Numbered from the stretch's first letter, positions 8,972-17,587 are shown. The stretch is DNA of 46,749 nucleotides from Bacillota bacterium (GCA_023415595.1 JAEZJW010000097.1:1-46749), one strand, 5' to 3'. Notes: generated from the letters alone by a model not told the origin. Program-made: numbers and translations.

Positions 8972-9000
8972 TTGACGAAGAAAGCTTTTCGTTATATTAT
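8972..9000 (+). promoter_or_regulatory. Promoter of SAM riboswitch-metK
   Basis: TTGACG (8972-8977), 17 bases, TATTAT (8995-9000), about 30 bases before the riboswitch. Confidence 0.8.
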
Positions 9001-9029
9001 CATAGTACAAGTTCATAATTTTAATTTTC

Positions 9030-9124
9030 TCTTATTCAGAGTGACGGAGAGTAAAGGCTCTATGAAGTCACGGCAACCCCAGTTATGGAAGGTGCCAACC
9101 TGAGCGAGCAATCGAACAATAAGG
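9030..9124 (+). promoter_or_regulatory. SAM-I (S-box) riboswitch
   Basis: Cis-acting aptamer that senses S-adenosylmethionine. P1 pairs CTTATT (9031-9036) with AATAAG (9118-9123). The conserved core is present: CAGAGTGACGGAGAG, then CTCTATGAAGTCACGGCAACC and GGTGCCAACCTGAGCGA. It lies between a strong promoter and a terminator ahead of metK, the SAM synthetase, so high SAM should end transcription (feedback control). Confidence 0.93.
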
Positions 9125-9146
9125 GGATTTGATTAATTTAAGTATC

Positions 9147-9171
9147 AAGTCCGCCTGTTGCGGACTTTTTT
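9147..9171 (+). terminator. Riboswitch-controlled terminator upstream of metK
   Basis: GTCCGC/GCGGAC stem (9149-9154 and 9160-9165), flanked by A and T pairs, followed by T6. It ends three bases before the metK Shine-Dalgarno GGAGG region. Confidence 0.9.
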
Positions 9172-9186
9172 ATGTGGAGGAATATT

Positions 9187-10377
9187 ATGCAAAAGAGATT
9201 ATTTACATCAGAATCAGTAACGGAAGGGCATCCGGATAAAATCTGTGATCAGATATCCGATGCTGTTTTAGATGCATTACTGGAACAGGACCCTATGAGC
9301 AGAGTGGCTTGTGAGACAGCAATAACTACCGGTTTAGTACTGGTTATGGGAGAAATCACAACAGAAGGATATGTTGATATCCAAAAAATCGTCAGAGAGA
9401 CCATCCGTAATATTGGATACGACAAGTCAGAATATGGCTTTGATGCTAATACCTGCGGAGTAATTGTATCGCTGAATGAACAGTCGAGGGACATAGCTCT
9501 GGGTGTGGATCGGTCCCTTGAAGTGAAGGAGCATATCGCCGATGATGAGGCGATGGCAGCAATCGGTGCCGGCGACCAGGGTATGATGTTCGGTTATGCC
9601 ACGGATGAGACAGAGGAGATGATGCCCTATCCGATCTCCCTTGCCCACAGGCTGACCAAGCAGCTGACCAAAGTGAGGAAAGACGGTATCTTAAATTATC
9701 TGAGACCTGACGGAAAATCACAGGTGACGGTAGAATACGATGATAATGGGAAGCCGGTACATCTGAATGCGGTCGTTCTGTCCACACAGCATAATGAAGA
9801 GGTGACGATAGAACAGCTGCGTAAGGATATTAAGCAATACGTACTGGATGAGGTCCTTCCTAAGGAACTGGTGGATGAGAAAACCAAGTTCTTCATAAAC
9901 CCTACCGGGCGCTTCGTAATCGGAGGACCGAACGGAGACAGCGGTTTGACCGGACGTAAAATTATCGTAGATACCTATGGCGGATATGCCAGACACGGCG
10001 GCGGAGCCTTCTCCGGCAAGGACTCTACGAAGGTGGATCGGTCCGCTTCCTACGCGGCCCGCTATGTAGCAAAAAATATAGTGGCAGCAGGACTGGCAAA
10101 GCGTTGTGAGATCCAGCTGTCCTATGCAATTGGGGTGGCAGAACCTACCTCGGTCATGGTGGATACCTTCCAGACAGGTAAGCTTACAGATATCGAGCTG
10201 GTTGCTATCATCCGTAAGCATTTTGATCTCAGACCGGCAGGAATTATTAAGATGCTGGATCTCAGACGTCCCATCTATAAGCAGACCGCGGCGTATGGCC
10301 ACTTTGGAAGAAACGATTTGGATCTGCCTTGGGAGAGAGTGGATAAAGCAGACGTATTAAAAAGCTATATAAAATAA
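9187..10377 (+). CDS. metK: S-adenosylmethionine synthetase
   Basis: Makes S-adenosylmethionine from methionine and ATP in the cytoplasm. At 396 residues it is full length. Visible signatures are the N-terminal SVTEGHPDKICDQISDAVLD, the GAGDQGMMFGYA motif, and the phosphate-binding GGGAFSGKD followed by TKVDRSASYAARY. The open frame extends to an ATG at 9172, but TGGAGG at 9175-9180 is spaced for ATG 9187 and the family starts MQKRLFTSESV-like. The upstream SAM-I riboswitch closes a product feedback loop. A terminator follows, so it is a single-gene unit. Confidence 0.97.
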   Translation: MQKRLFTSESVTEGHPDKICDQISDAVLDALLEQDPMSRVACETAITTGLVLVMGEITTEGYVDIQKIVRETIRNIGYDKSEYGFDANTCGVIVSLNEQSRDIALGVDRSLEVKEHIADDEAMAAIGAGDQGMMFGYATDETEEMMPYPISLAHRLTKQLTKVRKDGILNYLRPDGKSQVTVEYDDNGKPVHLNAVVLSTQHNEEVTIEQLRKDIKQYVLDEVLPKELVDEKTKFFINPTGRFVIGGPNGDSGLTGRKIIVDTYGGYARHGGGAFSGKDSTKVDRSASYAARYVAKNIVAAGLAKRCEIQLSYAIGVAEPTSVMVDTFQTGKLTDIELVAIIRKHFDLRPAGIIKMLDLRRPIYKQTAAYGHFGRNDLDLPWERVDKADVLKSYIK

Positions 10378-10385
10378 GAGGAAAA

Positions 10386-10436
10386 GAACCGGTCGGTACG
10401 CTGTCCCCGGACAGTAGGCTTTCCGGTTCGATTTTT
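10386..10436 (+). terminator. metK terminator
   Basis: Outer stem GAACCGG/CCGGTTC (10386-10392 and 10423-10429), an inner CTGTCC/GGACAG hairpin, then a T-rich tail. Confidence 0.8.
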
Positions 10437-10589
10437 ATATTTAAGAAATCCCCTGATAATGTGTCCAATCAGTGCAAAATCGTAATATCATTTTCTCCCA
10501 TCATATGGTAAAATAAAGGTAATACGGATAAGTCTTCCGCGTCTGGGAAGTTGCCGTGTAGAATGGTAAGATTAAAGGAGGAGATCATA

Positions 10590-11873
10590 GTGTTTTGTAC
10601 TGGGTGTGGGAATAGGATTTCTGAAACGGATATGTTCTGTCAATTGTGCGGAACGAAGAACATCTATTATAATCCGGAGATGCAGCTAAGTTCTGCAGCC
10701 GGAACCAAGCCGGCAGAGCCGGTACAAAGGGAAGAGACCTCATATGAAGCTGTTCCTGCCGGCAATAGGTCCGCCATTCCGGAATCTGCGGTGATACAGC
10801 CTGAAGTAGTGATTCTGCCGGTAGATCAGATGGGACAAACCGTGACCGCAGGAGAGAATCTGAAGTTATCAGCCGGAAATGTGATTGTAAAGCCCATGGA
10901 AGCAGCTCCCGTAAAGATCAGAAAGCCGGTGAAGGAGGTTGGGACGAAGGGTAAGGTAGGGTCCGTATGCCTCTCCATCCTGGCATTTCTTCTTATCATG
11001 GTACTAATGATTTCTTTGTTTTTAAAATCCACCCTTTCACAGAGCTCCCTGGAAGCATCCATTCAAAAGATAGATTATGCTGAAATAGAGCTTGGAGAAA
11101 TCCTGGCTGACAGTAACCTTACTATCGACGTGCAGGAAGGGGATACTACGGTCGATGTCGTATATGAAGCCCTGACGGAACAGGGCCAGGTGGATATCAG
11201 CCGCGGTGATGTAGAGGAGATGCTTGAAGAGACCTCCTTTTCCGAGTACCTGTCAGAGAAGCTTTCCGGCTACGCCAGATATGCTGTTACAGGTGCAGAG
11301 CCGGATGAGATTACTCCCCGTGAGATTGTACGTCTGGTAGAGAAAAACAGGGACGAAATCGAAGACATCACTAAGCTTCAGATAACCTCAGAGGACCTGG
11401 ATGAGTTAGAGCGTTATCTGGAGGAGGATGAGCTTCTGGATAGTGTCTCCCTGGAGAAGATTGATCAGGCCATGGAAGAGAATAAGGTAGATAAACTTCG
11501 TACCTTCCTTTCCGATCCGATCCTGATGGTTATGATGATCGTATCCCTGCTTTTGTTCATCGGTACGATCGTTCTGATCAGTTTCCTTCATAGAAGAGTC
11601 AAAGCACCACTCAGCTATATCGGTATTCCGGTATTCACAGGCGGTATGATCTTTACCATTACCTTTATCATATTAAGCATTATGAAGTCTAAGCTATTTA
11701 CGGAAATGAAAGAAATATACAAGTCCATAAAACCGTTCTTATCCTCGATCCTTGGCAGAGGTATCATCATCGGAGTCACTACCGCGCTAATCGGTGGACT
11801 TATGGTGGCTGGATATATCGTAATCATAAGGCTACAGAAACGGGAACAGTCCAGGATCAAAACGGTTGAGTAG
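10590..11873 (+). CDS. Membrane protein with N-terminal zinc ribbon; function unknown
   Basis: 427-residue protein. The first residues form a zinc ribbon: FCTGCGNRI then FCQLCGTKN (two CxxC pairs). A proline- and charge-rich linker leads to a membrane segment near residues 130-150 (CLSILAFLLIMVLMISLFL), an acidic ~150-residue region, and three more hydrophobic segments near the C-terminus. Start is GTG 10590, with AAAGGAGG eight bases upstream, rather than the longer frame from 10551, which would put 13 unrelated residues before the ribbon. Zinc-ribbon-plus-TM proteins are common in Firmicutes without assigned role. Flanked by terminators, it seems monocistronic. Confidence 0.82.
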   Translation: MFCTGCGNRISETDMFCQLCGTKNIYYNPEMQLSSAAGTKPAEPVQREETSYEAVPAGNRSAIPESAVIQPEVVILPVDQMGQTVTAGENLKLSAGNVIVKPMEAAPVKIRKPVKEVGTKGKVGSVCLSILAFLLIMVLMISLFLKSTLSQSSLEASIQKIDYAEIELGEILADSNLTIDVQEGDTTVDVVYEALTEQGQVDISRGDVEEMLEETSFSEYLSEKLSGYARYAVTGAEPDEITPREIVRLVEKNRDEIEDITKLQITSEDLDELERYLEEDELLDSVSLEKIDQAMEENKVDKLRTFLSDPILMVMMIVSLLLFIGTIVLISFLHRRVKAPLSYIGIPVFTGGMIFTITFIILSIMKSKLFTEMKEIYKSIKPFLSSILGRGIIIGVTTALIGGLMVAGYIVIIRLQKREQSRIKTVE

Positions 11874-11911
11874 AAGACGATATAGTTCTGATATGGAGAA
11901 GAATATGAGTA

Positions 11912-11942
11912 GGTCGGGTTTGTAGGACAACCCGGCCTTTTC
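11912..11942 (+). terminator. Terminator of zinc-ribbon membrane protein gene
   Basis: GGTCGGGTT/AACCCGGCC stem (one G.U pair), then TTTTCTT. Confidence 0.8.
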
Positions 11943-12117
11943 TTATGCGACATGTGTCCAGCGAAGCAGGATCACGCCCAGATGCATTTTATGATTAATT
12001 TAGAAATATCATAGTTCCTTAATATGCAAATAATTATGAGGTATGATATAATTTAAGCATTATGAGGATATGAAAGGTATTCATATTCATAAAGCCGGAT
12101 GGAGATGAGAGAAAGGT

Positions 12118-13620
12118 ATGAAGCTGAAGCACAAATTAATTATTGCTTTTATTATTATGATTTTTTTGCCCATATGTCTGATTGCTGCGACGGCAGGTAC
12201 GATTATTCATCTCCAAATGGATTCTATTCAACAGGTGTATGATGTCAACACAGAGACGGTTCAGGTAATCAAGAACCCGATTAATATCTTAAACAGGCTG
12301 ACCAGGGGCATCTATAATGAGATTAAGCTGAATGCGATGAAATCACCCCGGAAGCTTGAGGATATGGAATACTATAAACAAATCGATAAGGAGCTGAAGG
12401 AGAGATATTCCTTTCTGGCGGTAAGACGGGATGATGAATTTATCTATATTGGGAAAGAACAGGAGCTTGCCCTGATATCCCATATCCTTCCCGGTTATGG
12501 TGCAGGCAGTACGGAGGTGGACGGTGGTACTTATCTGGGAGGAAAATATCCGTTCCTGGTAAAGTTCCAGGACTTTCAGTTTTCAGACGGAGGCAATGGT
12601 ACCATCTTTGTCATTACCGATCTGAATATCCTGATGCCACAGCTTAAAAATGTTGCGATCCAATCAGTAATTTCATTTTTAGTAACGATCATACTGACTG
12701 CAGCGACTTTGATTTTCTGGATCTACCGCAGTATTCTGAAACCCTTAAACATTCTGAGGATTGCAACAAGGCAGCTGAAGGAGGGTGATCTTAATTATAA
12801 TGTACAAGCGGATACGGAGGATGAGATCGGCCAGCTGTGTGAAGATTTCGAAGAGATGCGTATCCGGCTGAAGAAGCTGATCGAGGACAGATTGAAATAC
12901 GAAGAGGATATTAAAGAGCTAATCAGCAATATTTCGCATGATCTGAAGACACCGCTGACAGCGATCAAGGGATATGCCGAAGGCTTGATGGACGGAGTGG
13001 CGGATAACAGAGGTAAGCAGGAACAATATTTAAGGACAATTTATACGAAGGCAAACGATATGACCGTCCTGGTAGATGAACTGGCCTATTATGCTAAGAT
13101 TGACTCCAATACCATACCTTATAACTTCAAAGAAATTAATCTCCACGAATTTTTCGCTGATTGTATGGAGGATTTGAGGCTTGACCTTGAGATGAAAAAC
13201 ATCAGGATTACCTATGAGAATTCTGTAGATGCTAAGATCATGGTGGCAGCAGACGTTGAGCAGCTGAAGAGAGTCATCAACAACATCATAAATAATTCTG
13301 TGAAATATCTGGACAAAGCAGAGGGAAGGATAAACATCGGGATTTATGATATCGGGGAATATGTGAGGGTTGCTATTGAGGATAATGGCTGCGGCATTCC
13401 GAATGAAGACTTGCCATATATCTTTGATCGTTTTTACCGGGCAGATGCTTCGAGGAACTCCGGAAAAGGCGGCAGTGGTCTGGGACTGGCTATCGCCAAG
13501 AAGGTCATTGAGGATCATGCGGGATGGATATCCGCGGCCAGTGTAATAGGAGAAGGTACAACCATTAGCTTTGCTCTGAAGAAATGTGAGCATAAGGAGA
13601 GGAGGAAGGGATATGAATAA
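12118..13620 (+). CDS. Sensor histidine kinase
   Basis: Membrane sensor of a two-component system, 500 residues. A membrane segment at about 8-30 and another at about 182-203 enclose an extracytoplasmic sensing region with no motif I recognise. A HAMP linker follows (residues ~204-256), then the dimerisation/phosphoacceptor box NISHDLKTPLTAIKGYAEGL with the phosphorylated His at residue 274. The C-terminal ATPase has the N box (NIINNSVKYL), G1 (EDNGCGI), F box (FDRFYR) and G2 (GGSGLGLAI). The family resembles VanS/PhoR-type kinases. The Shine-Dalgarno is weak. The 3' end overlaps the response regulator start by eight bases, which implies translational coupling. Signal unknown. Confidence 0.93.
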   Translation: MKLKHKLIIAFIIMIFLPICLIAATAGTIIHLQMDSIQQVYDVNTETVQVIKNPINILNRLTRGIYNEIKLNAMKSPRKLEDMEYYKQIDKELKERYSFLAVRRDDEFIYIGKEQELALISHILPGYGAGSTEVDGGTYLGGKYPFLVKFQDFQFSDGGNGTIFVITDLNILMPQLKNVAIQSVISFLVTIILTAATLIFWIYRSILKPLNILRIATRQLKEGDLNYNVQADTEDEIGQLCEDFEEMRIRLKKLIEDRLKYEEDIKELISNISHDLKTPLTAIKGYAEGLMDGVADNRGKQEQYLRTIYTKANDMTVLVDELAYYAKIDSNTIPYNFKEINLHEFFADCMEDLRLDLEMKNIRITYENSVDAKIMVAADVEQLKRVINNIINNSVKYLDKAEGRINIGIYDIGEYVRVAIEDNGCGIPNEDLPYIFDRFYRADASRNSGKGGSGLGLAIAKKVIEDHAGWISAASVIGEGTTISFALKKCEHKERRKGYE

Positions 13621-14302
13621 AATTCTGATTATTGAGGATGAGATAACGATTGCTGAATTGGAGAAGGATTATCTTGAATTGAGCGGCTTTGAAGTCGAGA
13701 CAGAAATAAGCGGTAATGTTGGCTTAAGCCGGGCTTTGGCGGAGGACTTCAACTTGATTATCCTTGATCTTATGCTGCCCAATATGGATGGCTTTGAGAT
13801 TTGCAAGCGTATCCGTAAGGAGAAGAATATCCCGATTATTATGGTCTCAGCGAAAAAGGATGATATTGATAAGATTCGTGGATTAGGCATGGGTGCTGAT
13901 GATTATATCACAAAGCCCTTCAGTCCCAGTGAGATGGTGGCCAGAGTGAAGGCCCACCTGAATCGGTATGATCGTCTGGTTGGTTCCGGTATGAGGGAAA
14001 ATGATACGATTGAGATACGAGGACTTAAGATCGATAAGACAGCCCGGAGGGTATTCCTGGATGGGGAGGAAAGGATCTTTACCACAAAGGAATTTGATCT
14101 ATTGTCCTTTCTGGCTGAAAATCCGAACAGGGTATTTACGAAGGAGGAGCTGTTCCGTGAGATTTGGGATATGGAATCTATCGGGGATATCGCTACGGTA
14201 ACTGTTCATATCAAGAAGATCCGGGAGAAGATAGAGGTAAATACTGCGAAGCCGCAATATATTGAGACAATCTGGGGTGTCGGCTATCGCTTTAAGGTAT
14301 AA
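13613..14302 (+). CDS. OmpR/PhoB-family response regulator
   Basis: DNA-binding partner of the preceding kinase, 229 residues. The receiver domain has the acidic pocket (IEDE near the N-terminus), phospho-acceptor Asp52 in LIILDLMLPNMDGFEI, a serine in the switch position (VSAKKDD) and the KPF lysine motif (DDYITKPFSP). The C-terminus is a winged helix of the Trans_reg_C type, with TTKEFDLL and IETIWGVGYRF. ATG 13613 is preceded by GGAGG-like purines and overlaps the kinase stop; the longer in-frame ATG at 13586 would add nine residues lying inside the kinase gene. Targets cannot be read from the sequence. Confidence 0.93.
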   Translation: MNKILIIEDEITIAELEKDYLELSGFEVETEISGNVGLSRALAEDFNLIILDLMLPNMDGFEICKRIRKEKNIPIIMVSAKKDDIDKIRGLGMGADDYITKPFSPSEMVARVKAHLNRYDRLVGSGMRENDTIEIRGLKIDKTARRVFLDGEERIFTTKEFDLLSFLAENPNRVFTKEELFREIWDMESIGDIATVTVHIKKIREKIEVNTAKPQYIETIWGVGYRFKV

Positions 14303-14436
14303 CGGAGGAACAAATGCTGAAGGTGTAATACAACCGCTATTGCTGGATAGGGTTAGGGAAGTGACTAATAGACGGGATTTATCATGCTAATGCGGAATTC
14401 CAAAAATAGTTAGGCCTGGGATATTTAAACTTTTGC

Positions 14437-14465
14437 TTGACAAATATTTAACACAGTGATACGCT
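14437..14465 (+). promoter_or_regulatory. Promoter of candidate leader RNA
   Basis: Perfect TTGACA (14437-14442), 17 bases, extended -10 TGaTACGCT (14457-14465). RNA would begin near 14472. Confidence 0.65.
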
Positions 14466-14471
14466 TAAATC

Positions 14472-14613
14472 AGCCAATCTGGAAGGTTCGCCTGACAGAA
14501 AGGCATAGGAATATGAGAAACCTGAATCCTAAAAACAGAGGGTACGTCCCTAAGTGTAAGGAAACAGCACATGATTGACATATTATCCCTATGCTTTGGC
14601 ATGGGGTTTTTTT
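14472..14613 (+). ncRNA. Candidate cis-regulatory leader RNA ending in an intrinsic terminator (class not recognised)
   Basis: About 140 bases between a good promoter and a strong terminator, upstream of the hydrogenase-regulator/ABC operon. Pairings seen: GCCT/AGGC (14490-14493 with 14501-14504), TAGGA/TCCTA (14506-14510 with 14527-14531), AGGG/CCCT (14539-14542 with 14548-14551), and AGGTT (14484-14488) with AACCT (14519-14523), which would form a pseudoknot. The terminator is CCCTATGC/GCATGGGG (14587-14606) plus seven T. It does not match TPP, cobalamin, SAM, c-di-GMP or T-box consensus as I know them. A riboswitch is plausible; a stand-alone small RNA is the alternative. Confidence 0.5.
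14587..14613 (+). terminator. Terminator of the candidate leader RNA
   Basis: CCCTATGC/GCATGGGG stem with TTTG loop and seven T, 92 bases before the next start codon. Confidence 0.85.
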
Positions 14614-14704
14614 GTGAAACTAAATAATAATTTTAAATGTGTATGCCACATACACATGTCTGGTTTCACAAATACATATCAATTATTTATTATGAGAGGG
14701 AACT

Positions 14705-14950
14705 ATGGAAACAAGAATTGCACTGATAGGAATTATGGTGGAGGATACGGAGGCAGTGGAGAAGCTGAACGGAATTCTCCATGACTACGGTAAGTACATC
14801 ATCGGAAGAATGGGACTGCCGTTACGGGAGAAGAAGATTAACATCATCAGTATTGTGATCGATGCCGAGGCTGACATCATCAGCTCTTTAGCCGGAAAAC
14901 TCGGCATGCTGAAGGGAATCAGAGTAAAGACTCTGTATTCGAAGAACTAA
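14705..14950 (+). CDS. TM1266-family putative iron-only hydrogenase system regulator
   Basis: 81-residue protein with an ACT-like, NikR-C-terminal-like fold expected from the family. The diagnostic pattern is present: RIALIGIMVED near the start, YGKYIIGRMGLPLREK in the middle and ISIVIDAEADIISSLAGKLG toward the end. Family members are named for their usual neighbourhood with [FeFe]-hydrogenase maturation genes (HydE/F/G), none of which is in this window. It is followed after 36 bases by a substrate-binding lipoprotein, so it probably heads a four-gene operon with the transporter. GAGAGGG at 14694-14700 precedes ATG 14705. Its biochemical role is not established. Confidence 0.85.
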   Translation: METRIALIGIMVEDTEAVEKLNGILHDYGKYIIGRMGLPLREKKINIISIVIDAEADIISSLAGKLGMLKGIRVKTLYSKN

Positions 14951-14986
14951 AGAACAAAATGAATTAAATCTATGGAGGAAATAAGA

Positions 14987-16105
14987 ATGAAGAAGATGAA
15001 GGTATCACTTGTCCTGCTGATAATGATGCTTCTGATGGCGGGCTGTGCGAAGAAGGATAATCAGGAAGCAAATACACCTGAAGCAACGAAGACTGAGGCT
15101 GTTACACCCGGACCGGAGGCTTCCACCTCCCAGGCAGATAACAGTAATGAAGCCAAGGCAGAGGAAACCAAGGAAGAGACAGCACAGGAGGTCACTGCTT
15201 CGGCAGAGAAGATCGATATGAAGATTGCCGCACTGAAGGGTGCAACAGCAATCGGTATGGTAGAAATGATGGAGTCCTCCTCCCTGGGTGAAGCAGCGAA
15301 TAATTATCAGTTTACTGTTGCAGGAACAGCGGATGAGATTACTGCCGGCTTAATTAAGGGTGATTTTGATATTGCGGCAGTTCCCTGTAATCTGGCTTCC
15401 GTCCTGTATAACAAAACGGAAGGAAAGATTAAGCTGGCGGGAATAAACACCCTTGGTGTCCTGTACATCGTGGAAACCGGTGACTCCATCCATACGGTAG
15501 AGGATCTGAAGGGCAAGACCATCTATTCCACCGGACTAGGTACTACTCCGCAATATACCTTGAATTACTTATTGAATTCCTATGGAATTGATCCTGAGAA
15601 GGATGTTACAATCGAATATAAAGTGGAAGCAACTGAGGTTGCTGCTGTCTTAAGTGAAGCAGAGGATGCAATTGCCATGCTGCCTCAACCCTATGTCACG
15701 ACGGTAATGATGACCAACAATAAGCTTAGGATTGCACTGGACGTAGCGAAGGAATGGGAGAGTATCAGTCAGGATGGTAGCTCTGTCGTTACCGGAGTCG
15801 TAGTTGTGAGAAAGGAATTCCTGGAGGAAAATCCCGATGCATTTGATGCCTTTATGAAAGAATATAAGGTCAGTGCCGACTATGCAAATACCAATATAGA
15901 GGAGGCTTCAGCCCTGGTTGAGAAGTACGGTATCTTTAAGGCTGCTCCTACAATCAAGGCAATACCCTATTGTAATATCACGCTGATCACAGGGGATGAG
16001 ATGAAAGCGAAGGCCGAGGGCTACCTTAAGACCTTATTCGATCAGAATCCTAAGTCAGTCGGAGGCAAGCTTCCTGCCGAAGATTTCTATTATTTGGGGA
16101 AGTAA
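14987..16105 (+). CDS. ABC transporter substrate-binding lipoprotein (NMT1/SsuA-like)
   Basis: Extracytoplasmic ligand-binding component, 372 residues. The N-terminus is a lipoprotein signal with lipobox LMAGC, lipidated at Cys20. A ~50-residue acidic and threonine-rich linker follows, then a periplasmic-binding-protein fold of the NMT1/THI5 kind: MKIAALKGATAIGMVEM, a DFDIAAVPCNLA segment, and DLKGKTIYSTGLGTTPQY. Such proteins bind small organic ligands such as sulfonates, nitrate or pyrimidines, and the ligand cannot be read here. ATG 14972 is in frame, but GGAGG at 14974-14978 is spaced eight bases from ATG 14987, which also gives a proper signal peptide. Permease and ATPase genes follow. 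Confidence 0.9.
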   Translation: MKKMKVSLVLLIMMLLMAGCAKKDNQEANTPEATKTEAVTPGPEASTSQADNSNEAKAEETKEETAQEVTASAEKIDMKIAALKGATAIGMVEMMESSSLGEAANNYQFTVAGTADEITAGLIKGDFDIAAVPCNLASVLYNKTEGKIKLAGINTLGVLYIVETGDSIHTVEDLKGKTIYSTGLGTTPQYTLNYLLNSYGIDPEKDVTIEYKVEATEVAAVLSEAEDAIAMLPQPYVTTVMMTNNKLRIALDVAKEWESISQDGSSVVTGVVVVRKEFLEENPDAFDAFMKEYKVSADYANTNIEEASALVEKYGIFKAAPTIKAIPYCNITLITGDEMKAKAEGYLKTLFDQNPKSVGGKLPAEDFYYLGK

Positions 16106-16164
16106 TCATTCATAAACTAAAGTAGGGTACCAACAAACCGTAGTAAGGGGAAGGGAATAGGAGA

Positions 16165-16965
16165 ATGCAGCAAAAAGGGATGCTTCATAATAAATTAAGT
16201 ATGATAAAGAAGATCGTATATCCTCTGCTTTCTATCGGCTTTTGGATTCTCGTATGGGATATCGCCAGCAGAAGGATAGATAATGAGATCCTTCTGGCCT
16301 CCCCGTTCCAGGTGCTTCAGACCATCATAATCCAGGGGAAAACACCGGAGTTCTGGCAGACAATCGTATTTTCCTCGTTCCATATTTTCCTGGGATTCCT
16401 TCTTGCACTTGTGATTGGAACGATGCTCGCGGTTCTCTCCCACTGGATCGGACTCTTCCGAGAACTGATTTCACCTTTGATCAAGGTTATAAAAGCGACA
16501 CCGGTTGCCTCCTTTATCATCCTGTTCCTGTTCTGGTTTCATTCAGAGAATTTATCCACCTATATTGCTTTCCTGATGGTATTACCGGTCATCTACTTGA
16601 ATATCCTTCAGGGACTGAAGTCGGCAGATGACAAGCTTCTGCAGTTGGCCAAGGTCTACAGGTTAAGCTTATGGAGAAGAATCCGGGCAATCTATCTCCC
16701 GGCGGTGATTCCCTATCTGATTGCGGCAGTATCAATAGGTCTGGGCTTTGGCTTCAAGTCGGGCATTGCGGCAGAAGTGATCGGAATTCCTGCAAGATCG
16801 ATCGGCCGGAGTCTCTATGAAGCCAAATTAAACCTTATGACCAAAGAAATGCTGGCCTGGACCGTAGTCATTATCATAATCAGCGTACTTTTCGAAAAAG
16901 CGGTGCTGTTTATCATCCGTCTGCTGCAGCACAAGGAGGAGGAACATGGACATCAGGCTGATTAA
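16165..16965 (+). CDS. ABC transporter permease (NitT/TauT/SsuC-like)
   Basis: Inner-membrane subunit of 266 residues with about six hydrophobic segments, the first at ~15-33. The BPD_transp_1 coupling loop is visible around residues 160-180 (LAKVYRLSLWRRIRAIYLPA), corresponding to the EAA motif that docks on the ATPase. GIAAEVIGIPARSIG follows, a typical SsuC/TauC element. ATG 16165 follows the substrate-binding gene by 59 bases, and the 3' end overlaps the ATPase gene by 20 bases, which is evidence of tight co-translation. Together with its neighbours it should import the unknown ligand. Confidence 0.92.
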   Translation: MQQKGMLHNKLSMIKKIVYPLLSIGFWILVWDIASRRIDNEILLASPFQVLQTIIIQGKTPEFWQTIVFSSFHIFLGFLLALVIGTMLAVLSHWIGLFRELISPLIKVIKATPVASFIILFLFWFHSENLSTYIAFLMVLPVIYLNILQGLKSADDKLLQLAKVYRLSLWRRIRAIYLPAVIPYLIAAVSIGLGFGFKSGIAAEVIGIPARSIGRSLYEAKLNLMTKEMLAWTVVIIIISVLFEKAVLFIIRLLQHKEEEHGHQAD

Positions 16966-17530
16966 TATAAATAAAGAATTCAATGGAGTTACTGTACTCC
17001 ATGGTTTAAATCTGACGATAAAGGAAGGTGCTATCAACTGTATCATGGGACCCTCCGGAAGCGGCAAGACTACCCTGGCCAATATTCTGATGGGACTTAT
17101 GAAACCTGATAAAGGAGAGATACAGGAACCTAAAGATCTAAAAATATCCGCAGTATTTCAGGAGGATCGTCTGATTGAACATTGGGATGCCGTGAAGAAT
17201 GTTTTGCTGGTCTGCGGAAAGGCTATTACAGAAACTGAGGTAAAGGAACATTTCCATAGGGTGGGACTGGGGGACATCCCGAATAAACCGGTCAGAAGCT
17301 TCAGTGGCGGTATGAGACGTAGAGTGGCCATCGTACGGGCAATTATGGCCGAGAGCAATCTCGTCATTCTGGATGAACCCTTCAAAGGCTTGGATGAAGC
17401 CTTAAAGCTTAAGGTGATTTCGTATCTTCGGGAACAGACCGCCGGCAAGACAGCCATTGTTATCACCCATGATGCAGAGGATGCAAAGCTTTTGAGTGCG
17501 GATATTCATGTTCTTGAAAAACAGAACTAG
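16946..17530 (+). CDS. ABC transporter ATP-binding protein (short SsuB/TauB-like)
   Basis: ATPase subunit, 194 residues, shorter than the usual ~250 of SsuB/TauB because it ends soon after the switch histidine. Walker A GPSGSGKTT lies near residues 35-43, signature SFSGGMRRRVAI, Walker B LVILDEPFKGLD, and switch HDAEDA near the end. All catalytic elements are retained. ATG 16946 lies inside the permease gene after a GGAGGA site. No clear terminator follows, but a new promoter begins at 17559. Confidence 0.92.
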   Translation: MDIRLININKEFNGVTVLHGLNLTIKEGAINCIMGPSGSGKTTLANILMGLMKPDKGEIQEPKDLKISAVFQEDRLIEHWDAVKNVLLVCGKAITETEVKEHFHRVGLGDIPNKPVRSFSGGMRRRVAIVRAIMAESNLVILDEPFKGLDEALKLKVISYLREQTAGKTAIVITHDAEDAKLLSADIHVLEKQN

Positions 17531-17558
17531 CATTTTGTGCAGGGTTGCCGGAATGAGG

Positions 17559-17587
17559 TTGTATTTTCCACCGGTATCGGCTATAAT
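17559..17587 (+). promoter_or_regulatory. Promoter of kinase-like gene
   Basis: TTGTAT (17559-17564), 17 bases, TATAAT (17582-17587). Confidence 0.6.

Noticed and set aside
9718..10302. 194-codon minus-strand ORF inside metK
   Set aside because: Antisense shadow of metK; metK motifs are intact on the + strand.
13030..13593. 187-codon minus-strand ORF inside the histidine kinase gene
   Set aside because: Antisense shadow of conserved HisKA/HATPase coding sequence.
14472..14613. TPP riboswitch, suggested by an ACCTGAATCC stretch before a THI5-like transporter
   Set aside because: The CTGAGA box and the GGATAATACCAGCG-type core of TPP riboswitches are missing.
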